In this document: in pieces, positions 55,926 through 64,000 of the stretch | Numbering within the stretch: the first letter of the stretch is position 1 | Layout of the letters: each line of letters opens with the position of its first letter | Origin: Sulfobacillus sp. | GTDB taxonomy: Bacteria; Bacillota; Sulfobacillia; Sulfobacillales; Sulfobacillaceae | NCBI GenBank assembly: GCA_027309085.1 | Contig: DAIDDL010000015.1 | Location: 18,348-82,347, forward strand | Direction of reading: 5' to 3' | DNA length: 64,000 nt | Notes under the pieces: generated by a model | Databases searched by the model: none | The model's input: only the letters and a program-made list of their open reading frames with translations | What the model was told of the DNA's origin: nothing | Position numbers and translations under genes: made by a program

Positions 55926-58382
55926 TTAATCGCTTAGGACGGAATCACTCTCAGTCATTTCGGTAAAGGTCAGCTTACCGCCTTCGGCATCGACCATGAT
56001 CAGAGACCCTTCAGGGAATCTCGCTGCTAAAATCGCCTCGGCCAAGGGGTCTTCGACCAGCCGCTGAATCGCGCGGCGCAGCGGCCGGGCCCCAAATACC
56101 GGGTCGTAGCCGTCCTTGGCAATCACTAGTTTAGCAGAGTCTGTTATCGACAGCCGGTAGCCATTTTGGCGGATTCGCTCTTCCACCTCCGCCAGCATGA
56201 TTCCGACGATTTCCGCCAGCTGTTCTCCCGACAGTTCATGGAAGACAATGATTTCATCGACCCGGTTGATGAATTCCGGGCGGAAAGTGTGCTTGACCTC
56301 CTCCATTAGCCGGTCTTTCATCTCCCGGTAATTGCCCTCATCCGACTCCCGGCGAAATCCAATTGTGTTCTGGCGCTTGATGAGATCCGCCCCCACGTTT
56401 GAGGTCATGATGATGACGGTGTTGCGGAAGTCGACGGTGCGCCCTTTCGCCTCCGTCAGCCGCCCCTCTTCCAAGACCTGCAGAAGAATATTGAACACTT
56501 CGGGGTGAGCCTTTTCGATCTCATCCAGCAAGACCACGGAATAGGGGTGGCGCCGGACGGCTTCTGTCAGCTGGCCGCCTTCTTCATACCCCACATAGCC
56601 CGGAGGCGCCCCCATCAGTCGGGATACGGCATGCCGTTCCATATACTCGGACATGTCAATGGTCACCATGGCCTCCTCATCCCCAAAGAGGGCTCCGGCT
56701 AGGGCTTTGGCTAGTTCCGACTTCCCTACCCCGGTAGGTCCCAGGAAGAGGAATGACCCAATCGGGCGCCTCGGATTTTTCAATCCAGCGCGTGCCCGCC
56801 GGATTGCACGGCTCACCGCCTCGACCGCCTCTTGCTGTCCGACGACCCTGGCATGGAGCTCGTCTTCCAGTTTCAATAAGCGCTCGGACTCTTCCCCCTT
56901 CAACTTCTCGACCGGAATGCCCGTCCATGACGAAACAATATGGGCAACGTCCTCCGGTGTGACATTAATCGCCTCTTTGCCCTGACGGGTATGCCACTCC
57001 TGAGTTTCGCGGTCCAGTTCTTCGCGCAGCTTCTGCTCTTCATCGCGCATCTGCGCCGCCTTTTCGAACTCCTGAGCTTGGACTGCCGCCTCTTTTTCCT
57101 TGCGGATTTCCTCCAGTTTCTCGGCTAGATCCTTCAGGTCGGGCGGCGCCACATAACTCTTCAGGCGCACCCGGGACGCGGCCTCGTCGATCAGGTCGAT
57201 GGCCTTGTCCGGAAGAAATCGGTCGGAAACGTAGCGGTCAGACAGCCGCACCGCCGCTTCCAGCGACTCGTCGATGATGTTGACACGGTGATGCGCCTCA
57301 TAGCGGTCGCGCAGCCCCTTCAGTATCTGCAGCGCCTCTTCCGCCGAGGGCTCTTCCACCATAATGGGCTGAAACCGGCGTTCAAGCGCCGGGTCGCGCT
57401 CCACATACTTGCGGTACTCATCCAGCGTCGTGGCCCCAATGGCCTGCAATTCTCCGCGCGCCAGCGCCGGCTTGAGGATGTTGGCCGCATCAATAGCCCC
57501 TTCCGCAGCTCCTGCCCCGACAATCGTGTGCATCTCATCGATAAAGAGGATGACGTTTTTGGCCTCGCGGATTTCATTCATGGCCCGTTTCAGCCGGTCT
57601 TCAAACTCGCCCCGGTATTTGGAGCCCGCCAGCATTGCGCCCAAATCCAGCGCCACCACCCGGCGGTCTTTGAGAATTTCCGGCACTTTGTTTTCCACAA
57701 TCCGCTCCGCCAGGCCCTCAACCACCGCCGTCTTGCCCACCCCGGGCTCTCCAATCAGCACGGGATTGTTTTTCGTGCGCCGGCTGAGAATTTGAATCAC
57801 ACGCTCCGCCTCTTTGTCGCGCCCAATCACAGGATCCAGCTTGCTTTCGCGGGCCATCTGCGTCAGGTCCCGGCCATAGAGGTCAAGTGTCGGAGTATTC
57901 ACCGATGGTGCCTGCTCCGAGGCGCTGCCAGCGGCCGCCTGGCCTCCGGCGGCATTGTGTAGAAGCTGGTGCCGCACCTTGTTCAAATCGGCTCCGGCCG
58001 CGAGGAGCACTTGGGCCGCCACACCTTCCCCTTCGCGGATCAAACCCAAGAGCAGATGCTCGGGCCCAATATAATTCTGATTTAGAGCCCGGGCCTCCTG
58101 CCCAGCCAGTTCCAGCACGACCTTCTTGGCCCGGGGAGTAAAGGTCACTTCCTCATTGGGCCCAATGGCTGGACCCCGCCCCGTCGCTTTCAACACCTCA
58201 GCCCGAACTGTCTCCAGATCCAAGCCAATCGATTGCAAAACTTTAGCCGGCAGTGAATTGGTTTCACGTATCAGGCCCAGCAGCAAGTGCTCTGTGCCCA
58301 CAAAGTTATGCCCCATCCGGCGTGCTTCATCTTGCGCGTGAATCACCACGCGCCGCGCCTTTTCGGTAAATTGCCCGAACAT
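55926..58382 (-). CDS. clpC: ClpC AAA+ unfoldase
   Basis: 818 aa from ATG at 58382, 8 nt after AAGGGGA. Two N-terminal Clp repeats (about residues 1-145) are followed by AAA1 with GEPGVGKTA, a middle UVR-containing coiled coil, and AAA2 with [14 protein letters not shown]. The IGF loop for ClpP docking reads [11 protein letters not shown]. It unfolds arginine-phosphorylated or adaptor-bound proteins for ClpP. Last gene of the ctsR operon before radA. Confidence 0.96.
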   Translation of the reverse strand: MFGQFTEKARRVVIHAQDEARRMGHNFVGTEHLLLGLIRETNSLPAKVLQSIGLDLETVRAEVLKATGRGPAIGPNEEVTFTPRAKKVVLELAGQEARALNQNYIGPEHLLLGLIREGEGVAAQVLLAAGADLNKVRHQLLHNAAGGQAAAGSASEQAPSVNTPTLDLYGRDLTQMARESKLDPVIGRDKEAERVIQILSRRTKNNPVLIGEPGVGKTAVVEGLAERIVENKVPEILKDRRVVALDLGAMLAGSKYRGEFEDRLKRAMNEIREAKNVILFIDEMHTIVGAGAAEGAIDAANILKPALARGELQAIGATTLDEYRKYVERDPALERRFQPIMVEEPSAEEALQILKGLRDRYEAHHRVNIIDESLEAAVRLSDRYVSDRFLPDKAIDLIDEAASRVRLKSYVAPPDLKDLAEKLEEIRKEKEAAVQAQEFEKAAQMRDEEQKLREELDRETQEWHTRQGKEAINVTPEDVAHIVSSWTGIPVEKLKGEESERLLKLEDELHARVVGQQEAVEAVSRAIRRARAGLKNPRRPIGSFLFLGPTGVGKSELAKALAGALFGDEEAMVTIDMSEYMERHAVSRLMGAPPGYVGYEEGGQLTEAVRRHPYSVVLLDEIEKAHPEVFNILLQVLEEGRLTEAKGRTVDFRNTVIIMTSNVGADLIKRQNTIGFRRESDEGNYREMKDRLMEEVKHTFRPEFINRVDEIIVFHELSGEQLAEIVGIMLAEVEERIRQNGYRLSITDSAKLVIAKDGYDPVFGARPLRRAIQRLVEDPLAEAILAARFPEGSLIMVDAEGGKLTFTEMTESDSVLSD

Positions 58383-58431
58383 CGCCATTCCCCTTCCCTC
58401 TCTTTCAGCCAACATGTCGGCCAGCTTTTCG

Positions 58432-59478
58432 TCAAGCTGATTGCGCTTCTTCTTGCAGCCGCTTGCGCAAAAGCGTGGCGCGCATCTGATCTCTTTCCCC
58501 GGTATTCAGTTCGCGGCCAGTTTGCGATTGCAGAAATCCGGGCCGTGTAAAGAGGGTCAACTGGGCGAAAGTGCTCTTTGTCGCTGGCAGCAGGTTCAAA
58601 TCCTGTCCCAGTTTTACTTCTGATAATAATCTCAGAGCCTCTTCCGAGGTCATGATTCTGGCATGGCTCATGAGTCCCCATGCCCGTTCCACCCGGTCAG
58701 CCAGCATCAATTCGGCATTGTGCCGCAAATATTCGCGGGCATGGCGTTCCCGGCCGACAATTTGCTGGGTCACCGTCGTGAGGTTGTGAATGAACTCGTC
58801 TTCACCTAACCCCAGTGATACCTGATTCGAAATTTGAAAAATGTTGCCGACAGCATCGGACCCTTCCCCATACAGCCCTCGCACCACCATGCCAATCTGA
58901 GCCAGCGTCGTGAAAACTTGGGGAGCCTGGCGGGTGAGCACCAGCGCCGGAAGATGCACCATCACCGACGCCCGCATCGCGGTACCAATATTGGTCGGGC
59001 ACGCTGTCAGATAGCCTAGGCGCGCGTCGAACGCGAAGTCCAGCGCCGACTCCAACTGGTCATCCAGCTGATCGGCGACGGACCATGCCTCCGGGAGCTG
59101 CAGACCCGACAGCAACGCCTGGATACGCAGATGATCTTCTTCATTCACCATAATACTAATACTTTCCAGATCATCAATGGCGATCGCACGAAATCCAATC
59201 GGCTCTTCCATCATCGCCGGGCTGATCAGGTGCTTCTCTACCAGCACCTGCCGGTTAATAGGAGACAACTCTCCCATTCTTTGAAATCCCAGGGGCCACT
59301 GGCCTGACACACCCTGAATCGCAGTCCCCACTTTTCCCAGCATAACTTCCGCGTCTTCTGCGGCCATGTGGTTCGGGAAGCGCGTGTCTTTCAAATTCCG
59401 CGCCAACCGGATCCGGCTTGACAGCACAATGTCGGCATCCGGCCCCTGAGCCTCCATCCACGCACTAAACGGCTCCAT
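58432..59478 (-). CDS. mcsB: Protein arginine kinase McsB
   Basis: 348 aa from ATG at 59478, overlapping mcsA by 14 nt. SSRIRLARNLKDTRFPN and the ATP:guanido kinase signature CPTNIGTAMRASVMVHLP are present. McsB phosphorylates arginines to tag proteins for ClpCP and to inactivate CtsR. The order ctsR-mcsA-mcsB-clpC is standard. Confidence 0.95.
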   Translation of the reverse strand: MEPFSAWMEAQGPDADIVLSSRIRLARNLKDTRFPNHMAAEDAEVMLGKVGTAIQGVSGQWPLGFQRMGELSPINRQVLVEKHLISPAMMEEPIGFRAIAIDDLESISIMVNEEDHLRIQALLSGLQLPEAWSVADQLDDQLESALDFAFDARLGYLTACPTNIGTAMRASVMVHLPALVLTRQAPQVFTTLAQIGMVVRGLYGEGSDAVGNIFQISNQVSLGLGEDEFIHNLTTVTQQIVGRERHAREYLRHNAELMLADRVERAWGLMSHARIMTSEEALRLLSEVKLGQDLNLLPATKSTFAQLTLFTRPGFLQSQTGRELNTGERDQMRATLLRKRLQEEAQSA

Positions 59479-60037
59479 TGTCTTGGCTCCCCTGCTCGAT
59501 ATGCTGGTCTTCCAGCGCGCGAATCTCGTCACGCCAGCGTGCCGCCTCCTCAAAAGCCTCTTGGGTGATGGCGTCTTTCATTTTGGCGCGCAGTTCCTCA
59601 AGAGTCCTCTGATGCAGAATATCCTGCCCACTGCGGCGCGGCACCTTTCCGTGGTGCTCGACGCTGCCGTGCAGGCGCTTGACCAAAGGCTCCAGTTCCT
59701 CTGCGAAAGCATGGTAACAGCGGTCACATCCCAGCCGTCCCGTTTCTGCAAACTGCTGATAGGAATATCCGCAATCCGGGCAGCTCTTATCGGGCGTAGG
59801 CTCTGCATGCTGTCCGGAGGGGTTGAGCCCGATAAGTCCCCCCAGCACGTGCTGTATCGTAAACTGCGGCACCAGCATCAAATGATAGGCACCTTCCTGG
59901 CGCGCGCAGTCTTCACACAGATAGCGGTCAAATTTTTCCCCGTTGACCACTGTGGTCACATGGACCGATGCCGGTTGGGTCTCGCAACGCTGGCATAGTT
60001 GCGCGCGGTCCGCGCGCGGTTCGTGACTGTTCTCCAT
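59465..60037 (-). CDS. mcsA: McsA, zinc-finger activator of McsB
   Basis: 190 aa. Four CxxC pairs (CQRC, CEDC, CPDC, CDRC) supply zinc sites, followed by a C-terminal UVR motif (LRAKMKDAITQEAFEEAARW) that contacts ClpC or McsB. It begins 1 nt after the ctsR stop. Confidence 0.94.
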   Translation of the reverse strand: MENSHEPRADRAQLCQRCETQPASVHVTTVVNGEKFDRYLCEDCARQEGAYHLMLVPQFTIQHVLGGLIGLNPSGQHAEPTPDKSCPDCGYSYQQFAETGRLGCDRCYHAFAEELEPLVKRLHGSVEHHGKVPRRSGQDILHQRTLEELRAKMKDAITQEAFEEAARWRDEIRALEDQHIEQGSQDNGAV

Positions 60038-60038
60038 T

Positions 60039-60503
60039 TTAGGTCGCCCCTTTAGGCCGCAACAGGGTGGTAATCATGGCTTGCAGCAGACGCGCGCGCA
60101 GACGGTCCCGCTCCGGCAGACCCACATCGAGCACGTCGCGCCGCATCGCCGCCATTACCAGAGCCCGCTCCCGCTCGGTAATATGTCCTCCTTCGTAAAG
60201 CCGCTCCACTACGCTGATGGCTCGGCCCTGATCTATGCTGTCCAAACCCTGAACAGCCACCATCACGTCCTCAAATCCGGCAATCATCTGCAGAACCTTG
60301 ATGCCTCCGCCGCCACCGCGCCGCCCTTCCACCAAGTATCCCCGCTCGGGAGTGAACCGTGTCATCAGCACATACGTAATCTGAGAGGGCACGCAGTCAA
60401 AACGCCCCGCAATGTCCGCACGCTGGATCTCGATCACACCCGCTTCCGACTGGGACAGCAGACGCCTAAGGTACACTTCGATTTCATCACTAAGACTGGC
60501 CAT
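60039..60503 (-). CDS. ctsR: Transcriptional repressor CtsR
   Basis: 154 aa from ATG at 60503 after GAGGGG. An N-terminal winged helix (LSDEIEVYLRRLL, RADIAGRFDCVPSQITYVL) contains the glycine-rich wing RRGGGGGIKV that senses heat in Bacillus CtsR. First gene of the class III heat-shock operon. A canonical CtsR box (GGTCAAA repeats) was not found; a degenerate AAGTCAAAGTCA lies between promoter and start. Confidence 0.94.
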   Translation of the reverse strand: MASLSDEIEVYLRRLLSQSEAGVIEIQRADIAGRFDCVPSQITYVLMTRFTPERGYLVEGRRGGGGGIKVLQMIAGFEDVMVAVQGLDSIDQGRAISVVERLYEGGHITERERALVMAAMRRDVLDVGLPERDRLRARLLQAMITTLLRPKGAT

Positions 60504-60550
60504 GGCACTCCCCTCTTCGCTGACTTTGACTTTTATTGCCATTCAATCGT

Positions 60551-60559
60551 AGTATACCA
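60551..60559 (-). promoter_or_regulatory. Extended -10 promoter of the ctsR operon
   Basis: TGG-TATACT on the minus strand (60559-60551), about 50 nt before ctsR. No -35 at standard distance; a TTGACA 7 nt upstream is too close. Direct GTCAAAGTCA-like repeats at 60521-60533 lie downstream and could bind CtsR. Confidence 0.45.
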
Positions 60560-60750
60560 TCTGTGTCAAGGGCCGGACCTCGCTCCTTGTGCATGCACCC
60601 ACATAATACCATACCCAAATTTTTCCCAGCACTGCGCAGATCAAGAAAATCAGGGAACATCGCTCACCTCTATACGTCTCTTGCCATAATGTGTTATTGC
60701 CTGAGGCTAACAAAGAAAACTACTCCTAAGAAACTTGAGGTGATGCACGC

Positions 60751-62085
60751 ATGACGCCCCAGACTCCTCCCGAACCGTCTTTCTCCCAGGAGCATCTGCA
60801 CCGCGCAGCAGACCGCCGGCAGGTGGAGACCGCCCGCCTGGCCCGCCGCCCCGCCCGGCTATTATGGCTGCTGGTGGGCCCCGGGCTGCTGGTGATGCTC
60901 GGTGAAAATGATGCCCCCAGCATGCTGTCCTATGCAGCCACCGGTTCTCAGTTCGGCATCGGCTTCTTTTTGCCTTTCGTGGTCCTGACGTTTGTCATGG
61001 CTCTGGTGGCACAGGAAATCACCGTGCGTCTGGGGGCCGCGTCACAAACCGGCCACGCCGATTTGATCTACCGCCGATTCGGGCGTTTTTGGGGCAATTT
61101 TGCCATGATCGACCTTCTCTTTACCAATTTCCTGACCCTGGTGACAGAATTCGTTGGCATCGTGGCTGGAGCTGGCTATTTTGGCGTCCCGGCCTGGGCC
61201 GCAGTCGGCGCGGGCATCATTACCGTCGCGATTGCCGTGGTGGTCCGCCGCTACTGGGCTTGGGAGCGCCTCGTGCTGGCTCTGGCCCTTGGCAATCTCA
61301 TTTTTGTGCCCGTAGCCATCATGACACACCCCGACTGGGGTGCGGTGACCCATGCCCTGTGGTCTTGGCAACCCATGGCGGGAGGCTTTAATGTTAATAT
61401 GCTCATTTTGCTCCTGTCTGATATCGGTGCCACCATCACCCCCTGGATGCTATTTTTCCAGCAAGGAGCGGTCAGTGACAAAGGACTGACGGTGCGTGAT
61501 ATCCGCCATGGCCGCATTGACACCACTTTAGGCGCCACGCTGGCCGCCATTGCCGCCTTGGCCTGCATCATTGCCACCGCGCCTTTGTATGTGCACCACA
61601 TGAATGCCAGCCAGTTCGGCACTGCCCAGTTTGCCCAGGCGCTTGTCCCCTATGTGGGCCGGGTGGGTGGCGCCTTGTTTGCCCTTGGGGTCTTGGAGGC
61701 GGGACTGGTTGCCGCCACGGTAATCTCCACCTCCTCCGCCTATGCCTTCGGGGAAGTGACCCGGACCGCCCACAGTTTGAATCGTTCGTTTCACGATGCG
61801 AAGGGATTTTACCTCATCCTGATCGGCATCGCCGCAGTGGCCGGCGCCCTGGTGCTGCTGCCAGGCTTTCCTTTGGAAATGGTAGTCATTATGGTCAACG
61901 TGATTGCCGTGCTGACCATGCCGCCTGCGATTGGCTTTCTGCTCATATTGGCCAATGACCGTGAAATTATGGGACCGCACCGCAGCACCTGGTGGCTCAA
62001 TGCCATGGGCCTGGCGGTGGGAATATTTGTCACCATCGCAGGCATTGTGTATGCTTTGTCGGTCATTTTCCCCCGCCTGTTTTAA
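60751..62085 (+). CDS. Nramp-like divalent metal transporter with non-canonical metal-site motifs
   Basis: 444 aa with about eleven membrane helices, of the Nramp/APC fold. GPGLLVMLGENDAPSM occupies the place of the first broken helix, where classical Mn/Fe Nramps have DPGN. SDIGATITPWMLFFQQGAV corresponds to helix 6, where they have A-x-x-MPH. The metal-binding Asp-Asn and Met are thus replaced, so the substrate probably differs (for example magnesium or another ion); this is inference. Followed 32 nt later by a 70-aa membrane protein. Confidence 0.8.
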   Translation: MTPQTPPEPSFSQEHLHRAADRRQVETARLARRPARLLWLLVGPGLLVMLGENDAPSMLSYAATGSQFGIGFFLPFVVLTFVMALVAQEITVRLGAASQTGHADLIYRRFGRFWGNFAMIDLLFTNFLTLVTEFVGIVAGAGYFGVPAWAAVGAGIITVAIAVVVRRYWAWERLVLALALGNLIFVPVAIMTHPDWGAVTHALWSWQPMAGGFNVNMLILLLSDIGATITPWMLFFQQGAVSDKGLTVRDIRHGRIDTTLGATLAAIAALACIIATAPLYVHHMNASQFGTAQFAQALVPYVGRVGGALFALGVLEAGLVAATVISTSSAYAFGEVTRTAHSLNRSFHDAKGFYLILIGIAAVAGALVLLPGFPLEMVVIMVNVIAVLTMPPAIGFLLILANDREIMGPHRSTWWLNAMGLAVGIFVTIAGIVYALSVIFPRLF

Positions 62086-62117
62086 TTGGGGCTGGATTAT
62101 CAAAAGGAGGCACGACC

Positions 62118-62330
62118 ATGCAGTCAATGATGCTGGATAACCGCTCTCAAGGCGCTGACCTATCTATTGAGGAGTTGCTGGCGGATCATGAAACCGCGCG
62201 AGACAAGGTGGAGCACTTAGGGCGTCTCCCCCTCTCTCCCACCCTGAAGGCCATCATCTGGGGTCTGCGCATTTATGTGCTGTTCATGGTGGTGGTGGTC
62301 ATCGTCAACGCCTTTGAGCTGACTCACTGA
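62118..62330 (+). CDS. Small membrane protein linked to the Nramp-like transporter
   Basis: 70 aa from ATG at 62118, 7 nt after AAAGGAGG. A polar N terminus (LSIEELLADHETARDKVEH) and one C-terminal membrane helix (about residues 45-66). It probably forms an operon with the transporter and may be an accessory subunit. No family recognised. Confidence 0.75.
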   Translation: MQSMMLDNRSQGADLSIEELLADHETARDKVEHLGRLPLSPTLKAIIWGLRIYVLFMVVVVIVNAFELTH

Positions 62331-62348
62331 GGAAGATCATGATGCGCC

Positions 62349-62378
62349 AAGCCCTGCGGCCCAAGGCCTGCAGGGCTT
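62349..62378. terminator. Convergent terminator hairpin
   Basis: AAGCCCTGC / GCAGGGCTT, 9 bp, between the small membrane gene and the MBL-fold gene; it overlaps the MBL stop codon. Confidence 0.6.
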
Positions 62379-63675
62379 AGCCCATTGCGTAGCGCTTGCC
62401 GTATTGGGGTACGACCCGCACCACAGGCGGCTCAGGCAGCAGCAGTTCCGGCGCATGTGTGTGAAGCGGATAGACGACTTTCGGCTGGATCCGGCCGACA
62501 ATCTGGTGAAGAGCCTCTGGGCTTGCATGCCCGCGGGATCCAGCAGTCCGCAAGGGCACCCGGTATTTGGCAAGCCAATGCTGTAAAGACCGTCCGGCGG
62601 GCGAAGACAGTCTGGGGTCGCCGTCGGCCTGGATAAAGACGCTGTCCGGACCCAATGGCAAATCTGTCATCCACGGGATATCACGCGGCCACATCTGAAT
62701 GAGATAGTGGCTAGGAGCGGCGGCGATCCTGGCCAATTGGTCCGGGGAATACTCCATGACTGCGGAGGGAATGCCGTAGGCGCTCAAGAAGGTCGCGAAC
62801 TCCTTGGACCAGAGAACCGTCCGCCCAAAAGAGCGGGCAATCTGGGTGAAAGATTCAATTCGCTCGATATTTCGGGGACGCAGGGTAATGAGGGCCAGCC
62901 CTTTGGTGTGGCGCATGATGTCCGCAAAACTTTTGTCGACCTGCTCTTCCATTACAGGATATTCGGCCTCACGGGTATGTACTCCCAGGGTAGTGCCCTC
63001 AATGATCAGCGCGTCCACGCCCCGGGCATGCTCGCAGAATACTTCGACCCAGTCCTTGTGGCGGCCATGGAGGCGGATATCTCCAGTAAATGCCACCCGC
63101 TGGTGACGGGTCTCAATGATGTAGCCCGAAGCGCCTGGCACGTCGTGGTCGACTGGGTAGCGGGTCACGGTAAACGGGCCGAAGCTGAGCGGCTGGTCTG
63201 CCGCCATCGGGATAATCGTAGGAGTCTTCCCCTCCAGCATGACTTTCTCGGCAAAAATCAATTCAAATGTGGGATCCTGCTGGGCCGCACGGCCTACCGC
63301 TGACAGGGCCTCCCGGATGGCCTTGGTCTCAGGAGCCGCATAGAGAGGAACTACAGGGTCGACCCATCCTGCCAAGCCAATGTGGTCGACGTGGGCATGG
63401 GTAATGAACACCGCGGTGCGCCCATCGCCGCCACCTGCCAGCCCCGTTCCGGCTACGGCGTCCTCACTGAACAGGTGCGGCAGCCACGGAGCCTCCCCGG
63501 CCCGGAGGCGGTCGGCCAATTCCTTGCCAGGCCGGGGATCCACGGGATGGTGATAGAGGTCGGAGTGCGGCCGGTCCAGTCCAATATCGCACAGGACGCG
63601 CCACCCTTCGTCTTCCACCAGGACTTTACTGGAGCCGGTAATGCCTACCCCACCCCAAAAACTGACTTTGGCCAC
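62377..63675 (-). CDS. Metallo-beta-lactamase-fold protein (RNase J / beta-CASP-like)
   Basis: 432 aa from GTG at 63675, 6 nt after GGAGGG. The two-metal site is intact: THAHVDHIG, VDHDVPGASG, and FTGDIRLHG. The region after residue 220 resembles a beta-CASP insertion, and a late His in PLHTHAPELL may complete the site. RNase J proteins start GLGEIG-like; this one has WGGVGITGSS. It may be an RNA nuclease or another MBL hydrolase. Confidence 0.8.
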   Translation of the reverse strand: MAKVSFWGGVGITGSSKVLVEDEGWRVLCDIGLDRPHSDLYHHPVDPRPGKELADRLRAGEAPWLPHLFSEDAVAGTGLAGGGDGRTAVFITHAHVDHIGLAGWVDPVVPLYAAPETKAIREALSAVGRAAQQDPTFELIFAEKVMLEGKTPTIIPMAADQPLSFGPFTVTRYPVDHDVPGASGYIIETRHQRVAFTGDIRLHGRHKDWVEVFCEHARGVDALIIEGTTLGVHTREAEYPVMEEQVDKSFADIMRHTKGLALITLRPRNIERIESFTQIARSFGRTVLWSKEFATFLSAYGIPSAVMEYSPDQLARIAAAPSHYLIQMWPRDIPWMTDLPLGPDSVFIQADGDPRLSSPAGRSLQHWLAKYRVPLRTAGSRGHASPEALHQIVGRIQPKVVYPLHTHAPELLLPEPPVVRVVPQYGKRYAMG

Positions 63676-63699
63676 AAGCAGCCCTCCTCTACGGTCGTC

Positions 63700-63708
63700 A
63701 TTGTACCA
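63700..63708 (-). promoter_or_regulatory. Extended -10 promoter of the MBL-fold gene
   Basis: TGG-TACAAT on the minus strand (63708-63700), about 25 nt before the GTG start. No good -35. Confidence 0.45.
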
Positions 63709-63760
63709 CATGCTCTTCTAACTCCCTTTCACCGGGAGCCTGACACCGCTGGCACACAGC

Positions 63761-63787
63761 AAAAAGCCCTCTCCGGAGGGAGAGGGC
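63761..63787 (-). terminator. Terminator of the rRNA operon
   Basis: Minus strand GCCCTCTCCCTCCGGAGAGGGC stem-loop followed by TTTTT (63765-63761), 11 nt beyond the 5S rRNA 3' end. Confidence 0.88.
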
Positions 63788-63798
63788 GCGAAAGGGAT

Positions 63799-63916
63799 TG
63801 TCGGCACAGTCTGGGTCTCCCAGATCCCTACGGATCCAGTACCGCCAGCGTGCGCGAGGGGGACGACCGTGTGCGGCATGGGAACGGGTCAACACTCGCG
63901 GCGATGTGCACCGACA
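63799..63916 (-). rRNA. 5S ribosomal RNA
   Basis: 118 nt. The terminal helix TGTCGG/CCGACA closes the molecule, and CCCGTTCCCATGCCG with CACGGTCG marks the 5S core. It lies between the 23S 3' end and a terminator. Confidence 0.92.
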
Positions 63917-63971
63917 AAGAATCGAGGCTGCGGACGCGTGCGCGTCCGGACCCTCACAACTTTACAGGAGA

Positions 63972-64000
63972 AAGGACTTGACCGATTAGTATGGCCTCGC
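63972..64000 (-). rRNA. 23S ribosomal RNA, 3' end only
   Basis: On the minus strand the sequence CCATACTAATCGGTCAAGTC matches the conserved 3' terminus of 23S rRNA. The rest lies beyond the window. The exact 3' end is uncertain by a few nucleotides. Confidence 0.85.

Noticed and set aside
60564..60569. TTGACA as -35 for the ctsR promoter
   Set aside because: Only 7 nt separate it from the TATACT -10 box, and no -10 lies at 17 nt.

Overview
The window carries the conserved translation, transcription and stress core of a fairly GC-rich Firmicute. The gene order, read on the minus strand from the right, follows the Bacillus chromosome closely: ctsR-mcsA-mcsB-clpC-radA-disA-yacL-ispD-ispF, cysS-rlmB-sigH, rpmG-secE-nusG-rplK-rplA, rplJ-rplL, rpoB-rpoC, an L7Ae-type gene, rpsL-rpsG-fusA-tuf, then the S10 and spc ribosomal protein clusters. 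CbbX (red-type Rubisco activase) beside ribulose-phosphate epimerase, and a haem-copper oxidase operon with a blue-copper-like protein, suggest a chemolithoautotroph resembling Sulfobacillus. The genus is an inference from gene content, not a database match.

Layout. 1-12.3 kb: str/S10/spc ribosomal superoperon plus tuf and fusA (minus), cut off inside rplR. 12.3-19.6 kb: rpoC and rpoB. 19.7-23.4 kb: rplL, rplJ, rplA, rplK, nusG, secE, rpmG. 23.4-43.9 kb: about 20 kb of mixed genes between rpmG and sigH, which are close together in Bacillus. It holds cbbX-rpe, small membrane proteins, a cytochrome c, a cytochrome oxidase operon, an orphan DNA methyltransferase, tRNA-Tyr/fMet/Thr, a winged-helix regulator, a histidine phosphatase, a frameshifted lipoprotein glycosidase, a second tRNA-Thr, and a moxR-DUF58-transglutaminase operon. 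43.9-60.6 kb: sigH, rlmB, cysS, a DUF1002 gene, an extracytoplasmic lipoprotein pair, cwlD, ispF, ispD, yacL, disA, a split radA, clpC, mcsB, mcsA, ctsR. 60.7-64 kb: an Nramp-like transporter with a small partner, a metallo-beta-lactamase-fold protein, 5S rRNA and the 3' end of 23S rRNA.

The most unusual points are these. (1) radA is interrupted exactly inside its KEG-(S)-LAGPR motif by 769 nt carrying a Trp-rich 217-aa gene, and the halves are in different frames. (2) At rpoC/L7Ae, rplL/rpoB and rlmB/sigH, and less clearly rplA/rplJ, the distal arm of the intercistronic hairpin also supplies the -35 box of the next operon's promoter. (3) rpe-cbbX has a leader of about 200 nt with potential stems and a 19-codon upstream frame overlapping the rpe start as ATGA. 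(4) The Nramp homologue lacks the canonical metal-site motifs. (5) Two genes have Shine-Dalgarno sequences placed for an in-frame ATC codon.
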